In this document: positions 25,097 through 33,572 of the stretch, piece after piece
How positions within the stretch are numbered: position 1 is the first letter of the stretch
How the letters are laid out: every line of letters starts with the position of its first letter
Assembly (NCBI GenBank): GCA_035340715.1
Contig: DAOQTX010000001.1
Span: forward strand, 1 to 64,000
From: DAOQTX01 sp035340715
Lineage (GTDB): Bacteria > Bacteroidota > Bacteroidia > AKYH767-A > OLB10
Length of the DNA stretch: 64,000 nucleotides
Direction: 5' to 3'
The notes under the pieces: generated by a model
Databases searched by the model: none
Told to the model about the DNA's origin: nothing
Seen by the model: the letters and a program-made list of their open reading frames with translations, nothing else
Position numbers and translations under genes: made by a program

Positions 25097-25516
25097 CTAA
25101 AACGGAAGGTCATCCGATGGCCCACCAGCATTAGCTTCACTCGTTTCTTTTTCATCCGATGAGCTGTTGCTTGAATAGTCATCGTTTTTACGAGTCAAAA
25201 TAGTAAGATTCTCGCCATTTATTTCGGTCATGTATTTTTTATTCCCGTCTTTGTCTTCCCAACTTCTGGTTTTAATTTTACCCTCAATAAAAACAAGCAT
25301 TCCTTTCTTAAGATATTTCTCCGCAACTTCAGCAAGTCCACGCCAAAGTACAATATTATGCCATTCGGTATTATCTACTTTTTGGCCATCGCGATTTTTA
25401 TACGTTTCAGATGTTGCTAAGGGAAATTTAGCTACCGGAATATTTCCATCCACATACTTTACTTCTGGGTCTTTTCCCAAGTTTCCAATTAAAATTACTT
25501 TGTTGATTCCTGACAT
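25097..25516 (-). CDS. ssb: Single-stranded DNA-binding protein
   Basis: The 139-residue protein has the SSB OB-fold (residues 1-105: INKVILIGNLGKDPEVKY, TEWHNIVLWRGLAEVAEKYLKKGMLVFIEGKI) and a disordered acidic C-terminus ending DDLPF, the tip that binds replication and repair partners. Length is normal. It lies between mutY and gldE on the same strand, but hairpin terminators flank it on both sides, so it is probably its own transcription unit. A -7-like TATCTTCG (one mismatch) lies about 40 nt upstream. Confidence 0.95.
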   Translation of the reverse strand: MSGINKVILIGNLGKDPEVKYVDGNIPVAKFPLATSETYKNRDGQKVDNTEWHNIVLWRGLAEVAEKYLKKGMLVFIEGKIKTRSWEDKDGNKKYMTEINGENLTILTRKNDDYSSNSSSDEKETSEANAGGPSDDLPF

Positions 25517-25594
25517 GATTTATTTATTTATTGATTCTCTTTCTTGTTCTATGAAACGAAGATAATAAGATGCTTCCGATTAAAATAATGAAAA

Positions 25595-25641
25595 TAAAAA
25601 ATGGCACTTTTACACCCCATTTATAGGGGGCAATAGTGCCA
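25595..25641 (-). terminator. Terminator overlapping the 3' end of mutY
   Basis: On the minus strand TGGCACT pairs with AGTGCCA around an inner CCCC/GGGG pairing, followed by six Ts. The stem begins inside the last codons of mutY, so the coding sequence and the terminator overlap. Confidence 0.7.
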
Positions 25642-26671
25642 CAATTGCTTGCTTTATTGGTACCGGGAAAGGAAATTTTTGCAAATCCTTGATCGGAACA
25701 AGCTGATAATCACCTTGTATCGATTTTATTTCCTCTATTTTTTGCTTTAAAAAAAATATTTCAAGTTTCTGATGAGAAAGCAGGTGTTTTTTGTGCAATA
25801 TCATCTTATCCTTTAACGGAGCAATCGAATATCCTGCAAATGAAAGCTCTTCTACTTGTTTACGATTTAATTTGATTTTGCTTTCCACCAAAGGTAACTG
25901 ATACAGTTGCCTCCATATATCACCCATTGATCTTTTCTGTACTATCACTTTTTGTTTATGAATCAGAAAAGCGTAATAAAAATACCTGACCACTTTCTTT
26001 AGTTTTTGTTGCTTAGCTGGGAATTGATCGGTTTGGTTTTTTTGAAATGCAAAACATTTAGAATTCACCGGACATTCGCTGCACAAAGGACTTTTTGGAC
26101 TACAAACTAATGCTCCTATCTCCATGAGTGCTTGATTGTGAAGTCCTGCTTGTTCTGGATGAATCAACAAGTCGGCTTTTTCTTGAATCAATTTCTGCAA
26201 CTTTGGCCGATTCTTCTCCTTTACACCAAAAAACCGAGATAAAACCCTAATAACATTTCCATCCACAGCCGCATGCTTTTGATTAAATGCAATGGAGCAT
26301 ATTGCTGCAGCTGTATAAGGTCCCACTCCATTCAATTTTAACCAATCAACATACTTGCGTGGGAAAATCCCATTTTCATTTTTATATATATGCTGTGCTG
26401 CTTTTTGTAAATTAATTGCCCTGGAGTAATATCCCAACCCCTGCCATAATTGGAGCACATCTTTTTCGCTGGCCAATGCAAGCTTTTTCACATTTGGAAA
26501 TGCTTTGATAAACTTATTATAATAAGGCAATCCTTGCTCAATTCGAGTTTGTTGGAATATAATTTCTGAAATCCAAATATGATAAGGCTGCTTTGTTTCT
26601 CTAAATGGAAGCCTGCGATGGTTGATTTTGTACCACTTTATTATTGATCGACTAAACCATAATTTTTGCAT
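25610..26671 (-). CDS. mutY: A/G-specific adenine glycosylase MutY
   Basis: MutY removes adenine mispaired with 8-oxoguanine. The 353-residue protein has the helix-hairpin-helix (LNGVGPYTAAAICSIAF, ~110-126), the catalytic Asp in AAVDGNVIRVLSRFFG (~132-147), and the [4Fe-4S] ligands C-x6-C-x2-C-x5-C (in CSPKSPLCSECPVNSKC, ~190-206). The C-terminal third (~225-345) is the NUDIX-like 8-oxoG recognition domain. It is divergent from the HU gene and lies upstream of ssb and gldE, a Bacteroidota gene order. Confidence 0.95.
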   Translation of the reverse strand: MQKLWFSRSIIKWYKINHRRLPFRETKQPYHIWISEIIFQQTRIEQGLPYYNKFIKAFPNVKKLALASEKDVLQLWQGLGYYSRAINLQKAAQHIYKNENGIFPRKYVDWLKLNGVGPYTAAAICSIAFNQKHAAVDGNVIRVLSRFFGVKEKNRPKLQKLIQEKADLLIHPEQAGLHNQALMEIGALVCSPKSPLCSECPVNSKCFAFQKNQTDQFPAKQQKLKKVVRYFYYAFLIHKQKVIVQKRSMGDIWRQLYQLPLVESKIKLNRKQVEELSFAGYSIAPLKDKMILHKKHLLSHQKLEIFFLKQKIEEIKSIQGDYQLVPIKDLQKFPFPVPIKQAIVALLPPINGV

Positions 26672-26680
26672 ATATGTTTA

Positions 26681-26688
26681 CAAAAATA
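26681..26688 (-). promoter_or_regulatory. mutY: -7 element of mutY
   Basis: TATTTTTG on the minus strand matches TAnnTTTG, nine bases before the mutY ATG, so the leader would be only a few bases long. Confidence 0.5.
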
Positions 26689-26745
26689 AAAGATGCATGT
26701 GATTGATTATTAAAATTTTAGTTTTATTTGATAGAACAAAAAATA

Positions 26746-26753
26746 TATCTTTG
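26746..26753 (+). promoter_or_regulatory. -7 element of the HU gene
   Basis: TATCTTTG matches TAnnTTTG, 31 nt before the ATG at 26785. A TTG 15 nt upstream is closer than the usual -33 spacing. Confidence 0.5.
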
Positions 26754-26784
26754 CCCCGCTATTTAATAGAAGTACAGTAATAAA

Positions 26785-27114
26785 ATGACGAAAGCTGAAT
26801 TAGTTGCAGAAGTATCTGCTAAAACCGGAATAGAGAAAATAATTGTTCAACAAACTGTTGAGTCAATGATGAAAGTTATTAAGAATTCATTGGCGCAAAA
26901 CCGTAATGTTTACTTGAGAGGCTTTGGCAGTTTTATCGTTAAAAAAAGAGCTCAGAAAACCGGAAGAATTATCACTAAGAATACTACCATCATCATTCCA
27001 GAACATTATATCCCTGCGTTTAAACCGGCTAAAGTGTTTATCGACAAAATAAAAAATGCCACTAGCAAGCCAATCAGTTCAACTCCTCCTCCCAATAATC
27101 CTTTTTCGAGTTGA
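26785..27114 (+). CDS. HU/IHF-family DNA-binding protein
   Basis: The 109-residue protein has the HU fold: N-terminal helices (MTKAELVAEVSAKTGIEKIIVQQTVESMMKVI), the conserved VYLRGFGSFIVKKRAQKTGR segment leading into the DNA-binding arm, and PAFKPAKVF near the end of the core. The arm has IIPEHYIPAFKP in place of the more usual IPA..., fitting Bacteroidota members. A Pro/Ser-rich tail of about 15 residues follows the core. It bends and compacts DNA. It is followed by a TPR protein after 12 bp, so the two share a transcript. Confidence 0.93.
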   Translation: MTKAELVAEVSAKTGIEKIIVQQTVESMMKVIKNSLAQNRNVYLRGFGSFIVKKRAQKTGRIITKNTTIIIPEHYIPAFKPAKVFIDKIKNATSKPISSTPPPNNPFSS

Positions 27115-27126
27115 GTATAAAATTAA

Positions 27127-27951
27127 ATGAACAAAAAGTATCTTAAACTTCTTGCAGTTATTGTTGCCATTGCGCTCATCCCTCTAATCTATTTTCTACC
27201 CAAACAAAAAGTATCTGAAAAAGAACAGGTAACGAATGTAAATGATTTTGCATCCAACGATTTCGAAAGTCAGTTGTTGAGTAAAGCAGAATTAAAAGCA
27301 CCTCCAATACTGACAAAAGAACTAAATCAAATTAAAGATTCGATTAAAAGTTCTGGATGTGATCAATATGTTGCATTGGCTAATAAATGGCTGGAATATC
27401 AACGCTATGGAATTGCTGCCATGTATTTTGAAAAATGCAGTAATAACGGAAGAGATACTTTGATTTCGCTCGCAGCTGAAAACTATTTAGAAGCTTTGCG
27501 TTTTAGTCAAGACTCTCTAGAAATGAGACATTATGGTTCGAAAGCCATTCAATCATTTCAAAAATATTTAGACTCTGACACATCAAATCTGGATATAAAA
27601 ACGTCTTTGGCTGTAGCTATGGTTGAGAGTGGACAAAACCCAATGCAAGGAATAATGTTATTACGAGAGGTGTTGGCCACCGATCCGGATAATGCAAATG
27701 CCTTAATAAATATGGGTTTTTTCTCTATACGCAGTGGACAATACGAAAAAGCCATAGAACGCTTTGAACATTTGCTAAAAACCGACCCATCAAGGATAGA
27801 AGTTTATCTCTATTTGGGAGAATCATATCAACAAATTGGCAATAAAAATGAGGCTATTAGGCAATTTAATCTGTTTTTACAGTATTCTGATGATGAAGAC
27901 CTTAAAACAGAGGTAAAATCTTATATTAATCAAATAAAAAACAACCTCTAG
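27127..27951 (+). CDS. Membrane-anchored TPR protein
   Basis: The 274-residue protein has one N-terminal hydrophobic segment (LLAVIVAIALIPLIYFLP, residues ~7-25), a charged linker, and C-terminal TPR units at ~155-260 (LLREVLATDPDNANALINMGFFSIRSGQYEKAIERF, VYLYLGESYQQIGNKNEAIRQF). It should face the periplasm. It lies 12 bp after HU and upstream of the small ribosomal-type protein and rng, an order found in other Bacteroidota. No specific function can be read. Confidence 0.85.
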   Translation: MNKKYLKLLAVIVAIALIPLIYFLPKQKVSEKEQVTNVNDFASNDFESQLLSKAELKAPPILTKELNQIKDSIKSSGCDQYVALANKWLEYQRYGIAAMYFEKCSNNGRDTLISLAAENYLEALRFSQDSLEMRHYGSKAIQSFQKYLDSDTSNLDIKTSLAVAMVESGQNPMQGIMLLREVLATDPDNANALINMGFFSIRSGQYEKAIERFEHLLKTDPSRIEVYLYLGESYQQIGNKNEAIRQFNLFLQYSDDEDLKTEVKSYINQIKNNL

Positions 27952-27965
27952 AGCCGAGGAAATTA

Positions 27966-27973
27966 TATATTTG
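27966..27973 (+). promoter_or_regulatory. -7 element of the 29-aa protein gene
   Basis: TATATTTG matches TAnnTTTG and lies 38 nt before the ATG at 28012, so the small gene has its own promoter after the TPR gene. Confidence 0.5.
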
Positions 27974-28011
27974 CAGTCCCGAATTTGAAACTAATTAATT
28001 TTTTATAGATC

Positions 28012-28101
28012 ATGCCAAGCGGTAAGAAGAGAAAACGACATAAAATGGCTACGCATAAGCGTAAAAAAAGGCTTAGAAAAAACAGGCATAAAAAGAAATA
28101 A
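28012..28101 (+). CDS. 29-aa very basic protein, AURKAIP1/COX24-domain ribosomal type
   Basis: This short gene encodes 29 residues (MPSGKKRKRHKMATHKRKKR, then LRKNRHKKK), of which about 17 are Lys, Arg or His. The pattern matches the short AURKAIP1/COX24-domain proteins that are widespread in Bacteroidota and related to small ribosomal subunit proteins of the bS22 sort in other bacteria and to a mitochondrial ribosomal protein. It would bind 16S rRNA. It has a -7 element of its own and lies upstream of rng. It is below the length cut-off of many gene finders. Confidence 0.85.
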   Translation: MPSGKKRKRHKMATHKRKKRLRKNRHKKK

Positions 28102-28277
28102 TCTTTTTGTACACCAGCCTGCCTGTAATCTGCTGAATTATAGTTGCTTAACTTTAGGGTTATTGAGTAAAATCCTGCTTTTTTACAAAACCCCTATCGT
28201 AAAATTTTCGTTAAACAGATGTTGAAACCAACATGATGTGACGCTTTTTAATGGATTCAAATATTGAAGGCAATTAA

Positions 28278-29831
28278 GTGAATAATGAATTGATAATAAA
28301 TGCAAGTGGTTCGGATGTAACCATTGCATTGATGCAGGATAAACGTCTTTTAGAACTAAACAGAGATAAAAAAGAACACAAATTCTCTGTTGGTGATATC
28401 TATTTAGGTAAGGTCAAAAAAATAATGCCGGGGCTTAATGCTGCCTTTGTTGATGTAGGATATAATAAAGATGCCTTTTTACATTATTTTGATCTCGGTC
28501 CGCAAATAAAATCGCTTTTAAAGTTTACTAAACTTGCAACCAATCAAAAACTAAATTCATCACTGCTCGATGATTTTGAGTTGGAATCAGATATAATAAA
28601 AACGGGTAAGATGTCTGATGTATTGAGTGCGAATCAATGGATACCTGTACAAATTGCCAAAGAACCCATTTCTTCTAAGGGACCTCGCTTGAGTTCAGAG
28701 TTTTCTTTAGCAGGTAGATATATTGTATTGGTACCATTCTCGAACATCGTTTCTATTTCGCAAAAAATAAAAAGTTCAGAAGAGCGAAGTCGCTTAAAGC
28801 GTTTGGCAACGAGCATTAAGCCTAAAAACTTCGGCATCATTATTCGAACCGTTGCCAGTGGTAAAAAAGTTGCCGAATTGGATAACGATATCCGTGACTT
28901 AATGGTGAAGTGGAATACATTGTATCAAAAGCTATGTAAAGCAAAACCAAATCATCGACTATTGGGAGAAATGGATCGTACCACAACTATTTTAAGAGAT
29001 TCTCTCAACCCAAATTTCAACGCTATTCATGTTGATGATAATGATTTGGCAGAAGAGATTAAAAATTATATCAAAACCATAGCACCCGAGCAAGAGAGCA
29101 TTGTTAAGCATTTCAAAGGTCGCAATCATATATTCGATCATTTTGGAGTTAACAAACAAATCAAAAATCTTTTTGGGAAAACCGTAAATATGACAGGTGG
29201 AACCTATCTGGTTATTGAGCATACGGAGGCATTGCATGTTATTGATGTTAACAGTGGCGGCAGAAAAGCTAAAGGTGAATCGGATAGTCAAAGCAATGCC
29301 ATCAACGTAAACAAAATAGCAGCAAAAGAAATTGCTCGACAACTTCGATTGCGTGATATGGGAGGCATTATCGTAGTTGATTTTATCGACATGCACAATG
29401 CAGCTCACAAGAAAGATCTTTTTCAAACCATTAAAAATGAGCTAAAGGAAGACAAAGCCAAACACAGTGTTTTACCACCAAGTAAATTTGGCTTAGTTCA
29501 AATTACCCGTCAACGGGTTCGACCTGAAACTAATATTACCACTGTAGAAAAGTGTCCGGCCTGCAAGGGAAGTGGAGAAGTAAAAGCTACGGTGTTATTT
29601 ATTGATGAAATAGAAAACAATATTCGCTACTTAGTTGAAGATCAAAACGAGAAGAATTTTTCTATTACCGTTCATCCATATATTGCAGCATATATCCTTA
29701 AAGGATTCTTCTCACTGCGATACAAATGGTATATGAAATATAAACGGTGGATCAACGTTAAAGCCGATAATTCATATCACATGCTGCAATACCATTTCTT
29801 CAATAAAAACGGAGAAGAAATAATAATCTAA
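28278..29831 (+). CDS. rng: Ribonuclease G/E-family endoribonuclease
   Basis: The 517-residue protein has the N-terminal S1 RNA-binding insertion (VGDIYLGKVKKIMPGLNAAFVDVGYNKDAFLH, ~35-70), a 5'-sensor/RNase H-like region and the DNase I-like catalytic site with VIDVNSGG near 321 and VVDFIDMHN near 367, supplying the metal-binding Asp residues. The Zn-link Cys pair CPAC is near 425. Length fits RNase G without the long RNase E scaffold tail. It acts on 5'-monophosphorylated RNAs in rRNA maturation and mRNA decay. The start codon is GTG at 28278; the 176-bp leader region upstream contains a small hairpin (28219-28234). Confidence 0.94.
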   Translation: MNNELIINASGSDVTIALMQDKRLLELNRDKKEHKFSVGDIYLGKVKKIMPGLNAAFVDVGYNKDAFLHYFDLGPQIKSLLKFTKLATNQKLNSSLLDDFELESDIIKTGKMSDVLSANQWIPVQIAKEPISSKGPRLSSEFSLAGRYIVLVPFSNIVSISQKIKSSEERSRLKRLATSIKPKNFGIIIRTVASGKKVAELDNDIRDLMVKWNTLYQKLCKAKPNHRLLGEMDRTTTILRDSLNPNFNAIHVDDNDLAEEIKNYIKTIAPEQESIVKHFKGRNHIFDHFGVNKQIKNLFGKTVNMTGGTYLVIEHTEALHVIDVNSGGRKAKGESDSQSNAINVNKIAAKEIARQLRLRDMGGIIVVDFIDMHNAAHKKDLFQTIKNELKEDKAKHSVLPPSKFGLVQITRQRVRPETNITTVEKCPACKGSGEVKATVLFIDEIENNIRYLVEDQNEKNFSITVHPYIAAYILKGFFSLRYKWYMKYKRWINVKADNSYHMLQYHFFNKNGEEIII

Positions 29832-29890
29832 GCATTACTTTTTGTTTAAAAAGCGTATTGCAGAGTCAGCTGATCTTTGCTTTTCTTTGG

Positions 29891-29898
29891 TATTTTTG
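29891..29898 (+). promoter_or_regulatory. -7 element of the PBP1A gene
   Basis: TATTTTTG matches TAnnTTTG, 16 nt before the ATG at 29915. No -33 TTG is found at the usual distance. Confidence 0.5.
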
Positions 29899-29914
29899 TT
29901 AGCCGTATTACATT

Positions 29915-32137
29915 ATGGGAATTGCACAAAAAAATACTCGAAAATATATTAGCATTCTTTGGCTGATTTTGGTTGGTCCATTGGTTGGTCTAACATTGCT
30001 AATATTTATGATCAGTTGGGGATTGTTTGGACCACTCCCAACATTTGAAGACCTAGAAAATCCAAAAAGCAATTTAGCATCAGTTATTTATTCTTCCGAC
30101 CAAGAAGTTATAGGTAAATACTATTTCCAAAATCGTACCAATACGAAATACGGTGAACTTTCACCCAATCTTGTAAATGCTTTGTTGGCCACTGAAGATA
30201 TAAGATATGAGGATCATACTGGTATTGACGTTCGTGGATTGATGCGTGTATTATTCAAAACTATATTGCTGCAACAAAAAAGTAGTGGAGGTGGTAGCAC
30301 ATTAACACAACAGTTGGCAAAAAATTTATTCCCTAGAAACGATAGTCAAAATAAATTAAGTTTTATTGGAACTAAACTTAAAGAATGGATAACGGCTATA
30401 AAGCTTGAACGCAATTATACCAAAGAAGAAATAATGGCTATGTACCTAAACACTGTAGAGTTTGGAAGTAATGCATATGGTATAAAAAGTGCTGCTCAAA
30501 TTTTTTATAATGTAAAGCCCTCCGAACTCAGTGTAGTTCAATCGGCAGTATTGGTTGGTCTATTAAAAGCACCTACCTATTATAGTCCTGTCCGCAATCC
30601 TGAAAACAGCACCAACAGGCGGAATACAGTTTTGGCACAAATGGAGAAGTATGAGTTCATCACTAAAGCAGAATTTGATAGCCTTTCCGCTTTACCATTA
30701 GGACTGGAATATAAAGCAGATGATCATAATACCGGTTTAGCAACTTACTTTAGAGAAGTACTGCGATTGGAACTTAATAAATGGTGCAAAGACCATTTGA
30801 AAGCCGATGGACAACCCTACAATATTTATAGAGATGGTTTAAAAATATATACCACCATTGACTCACGAATGCAGCGCTATGCTGAAGAGGCCGTTAAAGA
30901 ACAAATGACCGATTTACAGAAAACTTTTGACGCACATTGGAAAGGAAAGACTGCTTGGAAAGATCAGCCTCAAATAATTACCGATGCCGTTAAAAACACC
31001 GACCGTTATCGCGAATACAAGAAAGAAGGTTTAAGTGATAAAGAAATTAATAAGTTGTTTGATGAAAAGGTTGAAATGAAAGTTTTTTCATGGCAGGGCG
31101 ACAAGGACACGCTAATGAGTCCTTTAGATAGCATTAAGTATTACAAAATGTTTCTTCAAACCGGATTTATGGCTATGGAACCACAAACCGGTTATGTAAA
31201 AGCTTGGGTTGGTGGAAACGATTACAATTATTTCAAATACGATCATGTGAAAGAAGGGCGAAGACAAGTTGGATCTACCTTTAAACCATTTCTCTATACA
31301 TTAGCTATTCAAGAAGGATATTCTCCTTGTTATAAAGTTTCGAATGTGCCGGTTACCATCAATTTGGAAGATGGCAATACCTGGACTCCAAAAAATTCGG
31401 ATGGAAAATATGGCGGCATGCTTTCACTAAAAGAAGCTCTTGCTGAATCGGTAAATACCATCTCGGCATACCTTATAAAACAATTTGGTCCTACACCGGT
31501 GATTGAACTTGCCACAAAAATGGGACTAAAAGGACCCATGGATGCAGTACCTTCTATAGCCCTAGGCACTCCTGATGTTTCGTTAATGGAAATGGTTGGA
31601 GCTTATGGAACTTTTGCCAACAAGGGTGTATGGACACAGCCGATTTACATTACCCGTATTGAAGATAAAAATGGAGTAGTTCTTCAAGAGTTTATTCCCC
31701 GACAAGTAGAAGCGATCAGCGAAGAAACAGCCTATATTACACTCAATCTTTTACAAGGTGTAGTTCAGTACGGAACCGGAGTTCGCCTCCGTTATAAATA
31801 TAACTTGGCAAATCCTATTGCCGGAAAAACAGGAACCAGTCAGAACAATAGCGATGGATGGTTTATGGGAATCACTCCGGACTTAGTTGGCGGAGCTTGG
31901 GTGGGTTGTGAAGATCGTTCAATACATTTCCGGTCCACCTCTTTAGGTCAAGGAGCTAATACAGCCCTGCCGATTTGGGCTTTGTTCATGAAAAAAGTTT
32001 ATTCTGATAAACAAATCACCATAAGCACTGGCGAATTTGAGAAACCCCAAAAGCCACTTTCCATTGAACTGAACTGCGACCGATACAAAGAAGCCATAAG
32101 CTCTCCTGAATCAGGTGGCAATAACTTTGGTTTTTAA
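29915..32137 (+). CDS. mrcA: Penicillin-binding protein 1A (bifunctional peptidoglycan synthase)
   Basis: The 740-residue class A PBP polymerises and cross-links peptidoglycan. One N-terminal membrane helix (~12-40) is followed by a GT51 glycosyltransferase (~60-250) with ATEDIRYEDHTGID carrying the catalytic Glu and GGSTLTQQLAKNLF, then a transpeptidase domain with STFK near residue 452 (SxxK), SVN near 513 (SxN) and KTGT near 637. All catalytic motifs are intact. In many Bacteroidota this gene is beside gldH; here it follows rng instead. It appears monocistronic. Confidence 0.95.
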   Translation: MGIAQKNTRKYISILWLILVGPLVGLTLLIFMISWGLFGPLPTFEDLENPKSNLASVIYSSDQEVIGKYYFQNRTNTKYGELSPNLVNALLATEDIRYEDHTGIDVRGLMRVLFKTILLQQKSSGGGSTLTQQLAKNLFPRNDSQNKLSFIGTKLKEWITAIKLERNYTKEEIMAMYLNTVEFGSNAYGIKSAAQIFYNVKPSELSVVQSAVLVGLLKAPTYYSPVRNPENSTNRRNTVLAQMEKYEFITKAEFDSLSALPLGLEYKADDHNTGLATYFREVLRLELNKWCKDHLKADGQPYNIYRDGLKIYTTIDSRMQRYAEEAVKEQMTDLQKTFDAHWKGKTAWKDQPQIITDAVKNTDRYREYKKEGLSDKEINKLFDEKVEMKVFSWQGDKDTLMSPLDSIKYYKMFLQTGFMAMEPQTGYVKAWVGGNDYNYFKYDHVKEGRRQVGSTFKPFLYTLAIQEGYSPCYKVSNVPVTINLEDGNTWTPKNSDGKYGGMLSLKEALAESVNTISAYLIKQFGPTPVIELATKMGLKGPMDAVPSIALGTPDVSLMEMVGAYGTFANKGVWTQPIYITRIEDKNGVVLQEFIPRQVEAISEETAYITLNLLQGVVQYGTGVRLRYKYNLANPIAGKTGTSQNNSDGWFMGITPDLVGGAWVGCEDRSIHFRSTSLGQGANTALPIWALFMKKVYSDKQITISTGEFEKPQKPLSIELNCDRYKEAISSPESGGNNFGF

Positions 32138-32206
32138 ACTACAGCAGATATTTTTATTACATTACCAACTGTACTATTTTTACCCTTCTAATAGGAAATT
32201 TCGATC

Positions 32207-32905
32207 ATGAACAAAGTTGTAGAAAACGCTCTTGAAGCCATTAAAGGAATAGAAAACAACATGACCATTTTGTTTGGTGGCTTTGGCCTCTGTGGCATTC
32301 CCGAGCACTGTATAGCGGAACTTCAAAAAACTGAAATCACCGGTTTAACTTGCATCTCAAACAATGCAGGTGTTGATGATTTTGGATTAGGATTATTGTT
32401 GAAGAAGAAGCAAATAAAAAAAATGATTTCATCATATGTGGGAGAGAATGCGGAGTTTGAAAGACAAATGCTCTCCGGTGAATTGGAAGTTGAATTGATA
32501 CCTCAGGGTACTTTAGCTACTCGATGTTTGGCAGCAGGATACGGAATGCCTGCAATATTTACTCCAGCTGGTGTAGGAACAGAAGTTGCCGAAGGAAAAG
32601 AAATCCGGAACTTCAATGGAAAAGACTATCTCTTAGAATATGCATTCGATGCAGATTTTGCAATTGTAAAGGCATGGAAAGGTGATCCCCATGGGAATTT
32701 AATTTTCAAAGGCACTGCCCGAAACTTCAACCCACTTATGGCAATGGCAGGAAAGATCACCATTGCCGAAGTTGAAGAACTTTTACCTGCAGGAGAATTA
32801 GACCCAAATCAAATTCAGGTGCCGGGAATTTTTGTAAATAGAATTTTCAAAGGCGCATCTTTTGAAAAAAGAATTGAGCAACGAACTACATTACCAAGAA
32901 ATTAA
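32207..32905 (+). CDS. scoA: 3-oxoacid CoA-transferase subunit A
   Basis: The A subunit of a two-subunit CoA transferase (succinyl-CoA:3-ketoacid type) that moves CoA onto acetoacetate in ketone-body or short-chain acid use. The 232-residue protein shows the family motifs LFGGFGLCGIPEH (~22-34), SNNAGVDDFGLGLLL (~51-65) and PAGVGTEVAEGKE (~125-137). It lies 4 bp upstream of subunit B in one operon. The exact acyl substrate cannot be told from sequence by eye. Confidence 0.92.
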   Translation: MNKVVENALEAIKGIENNMTILFGGFGLCGIPEHCIAELQKTEITGLTCISNNAGVDDFGLGLLLKKKQIKKMISSYVGENAEFERQMLSGELEVELIPQGTLATRCLAAGYGMPAIFTPAGVGTEVAEGKEIRNFNGKDYLLEYAFDADFAIVKAWKGDPHGNLIFKGTARNFNPLMAMAGKITIAEVEELLPAGELDPNQIQVPGIFVNRIFKGASFEKRIEQRTTLPRN

Positions 32906-32909
32906 ACTT

Positions 32910-33572
32910 ATGGCATTAGATAAAAACGGAATAGCTAAACGCATTGCTAAAGAATTGAAAGATGGATATTATGTAAATCTGGGTATAGGCATACCTACAT
33001 TAGTTGCCAACTTTATACCCGATGGAATGAACGTAGTCCTTCAATCCGAAAACGGTTTATTGGGAATGGGCCCATTTCCATTTGAAGGAGATGAAGATGC
33101 TGACATCATAAATGCAGGTAAACAAACCATTACTACAGTAGCCGGATCAGCTTTCTTCGATTCGGCATTAAGTTTTGGAATGATTCGAAGTGGACGAGTT
33201 GACCTAACCGTTTTGGGTGCAATGGAAGTAAGCGAAAATGGCGACATTGCCAATTGGAAAATACCTGGTAAAATGGTTAAAGGAATGGGAGGCGCAATGG
33301 ATCTAGTAGCTTCGGCTAAGAACATTATTGTAGCTATGCAACACGTAAACAAAAAAGGAGAAAGTAAATTATTGCCGTCCTGTACTTTACCCATTACTGG
33401 ATTAAAATGCGTTAAGCGGATCGTAACCGAATTAGCCGTATTGGATATACTCCCCGAAGGAGGGTTTGCCTTATTGGAGAGAGCTCCGGGAATTAGTGTA
33501 GAAGAAATTAAAAATGCAACAGCCGGGAAACTTATTATCCATGGAGAAATACCAGAAATCTCTTTAAATTAA
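32910..33572 (+). CDS. scoB: 3-oxoacid CoA-transferase subunit B
   Basis: The 220-residue B subunit carries the catalytic Glu in the SENGLLGMGPFP motif (~48-59) that forms the enzyme-CoA thioester, and GAMEVSENGDIANW near 103. The ATG at 32910 (MALDKNGIAKRIAKEL) is preferred over one at 32862 that would overlap subunit A by 44 nt. The stop is followed at once by the methyltransferase ATG, so the operon continues without a gap. Confidence 0.92.
   Translation: MALDKNGIAKRIAKELKDGYYVNLGIGIPTLVANFIPDGMNVVLQSENGLLGMGPFPFEGDEDADIINAGKQTITTVAGSAFFDSALSFGMIRSGRVDLTVLGAMEVSENGDIANWKIPGKMVKGMGGAMDLVASAKNIIVAMQHVNKKGESKLLPSCTLPITGLKCVKRIVTELAVLDILPEGGFALLERAPGISVEEIKNATAGKLIIHGEIPEISLN

Noticed and set aside
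28102..28277. Small RNA or riboswitch between the 29-aa gene and rng
   Set aside because: Only one 6-bp hairpin (28219-28234) is visible, with no conserved riboswitch core or terminator.
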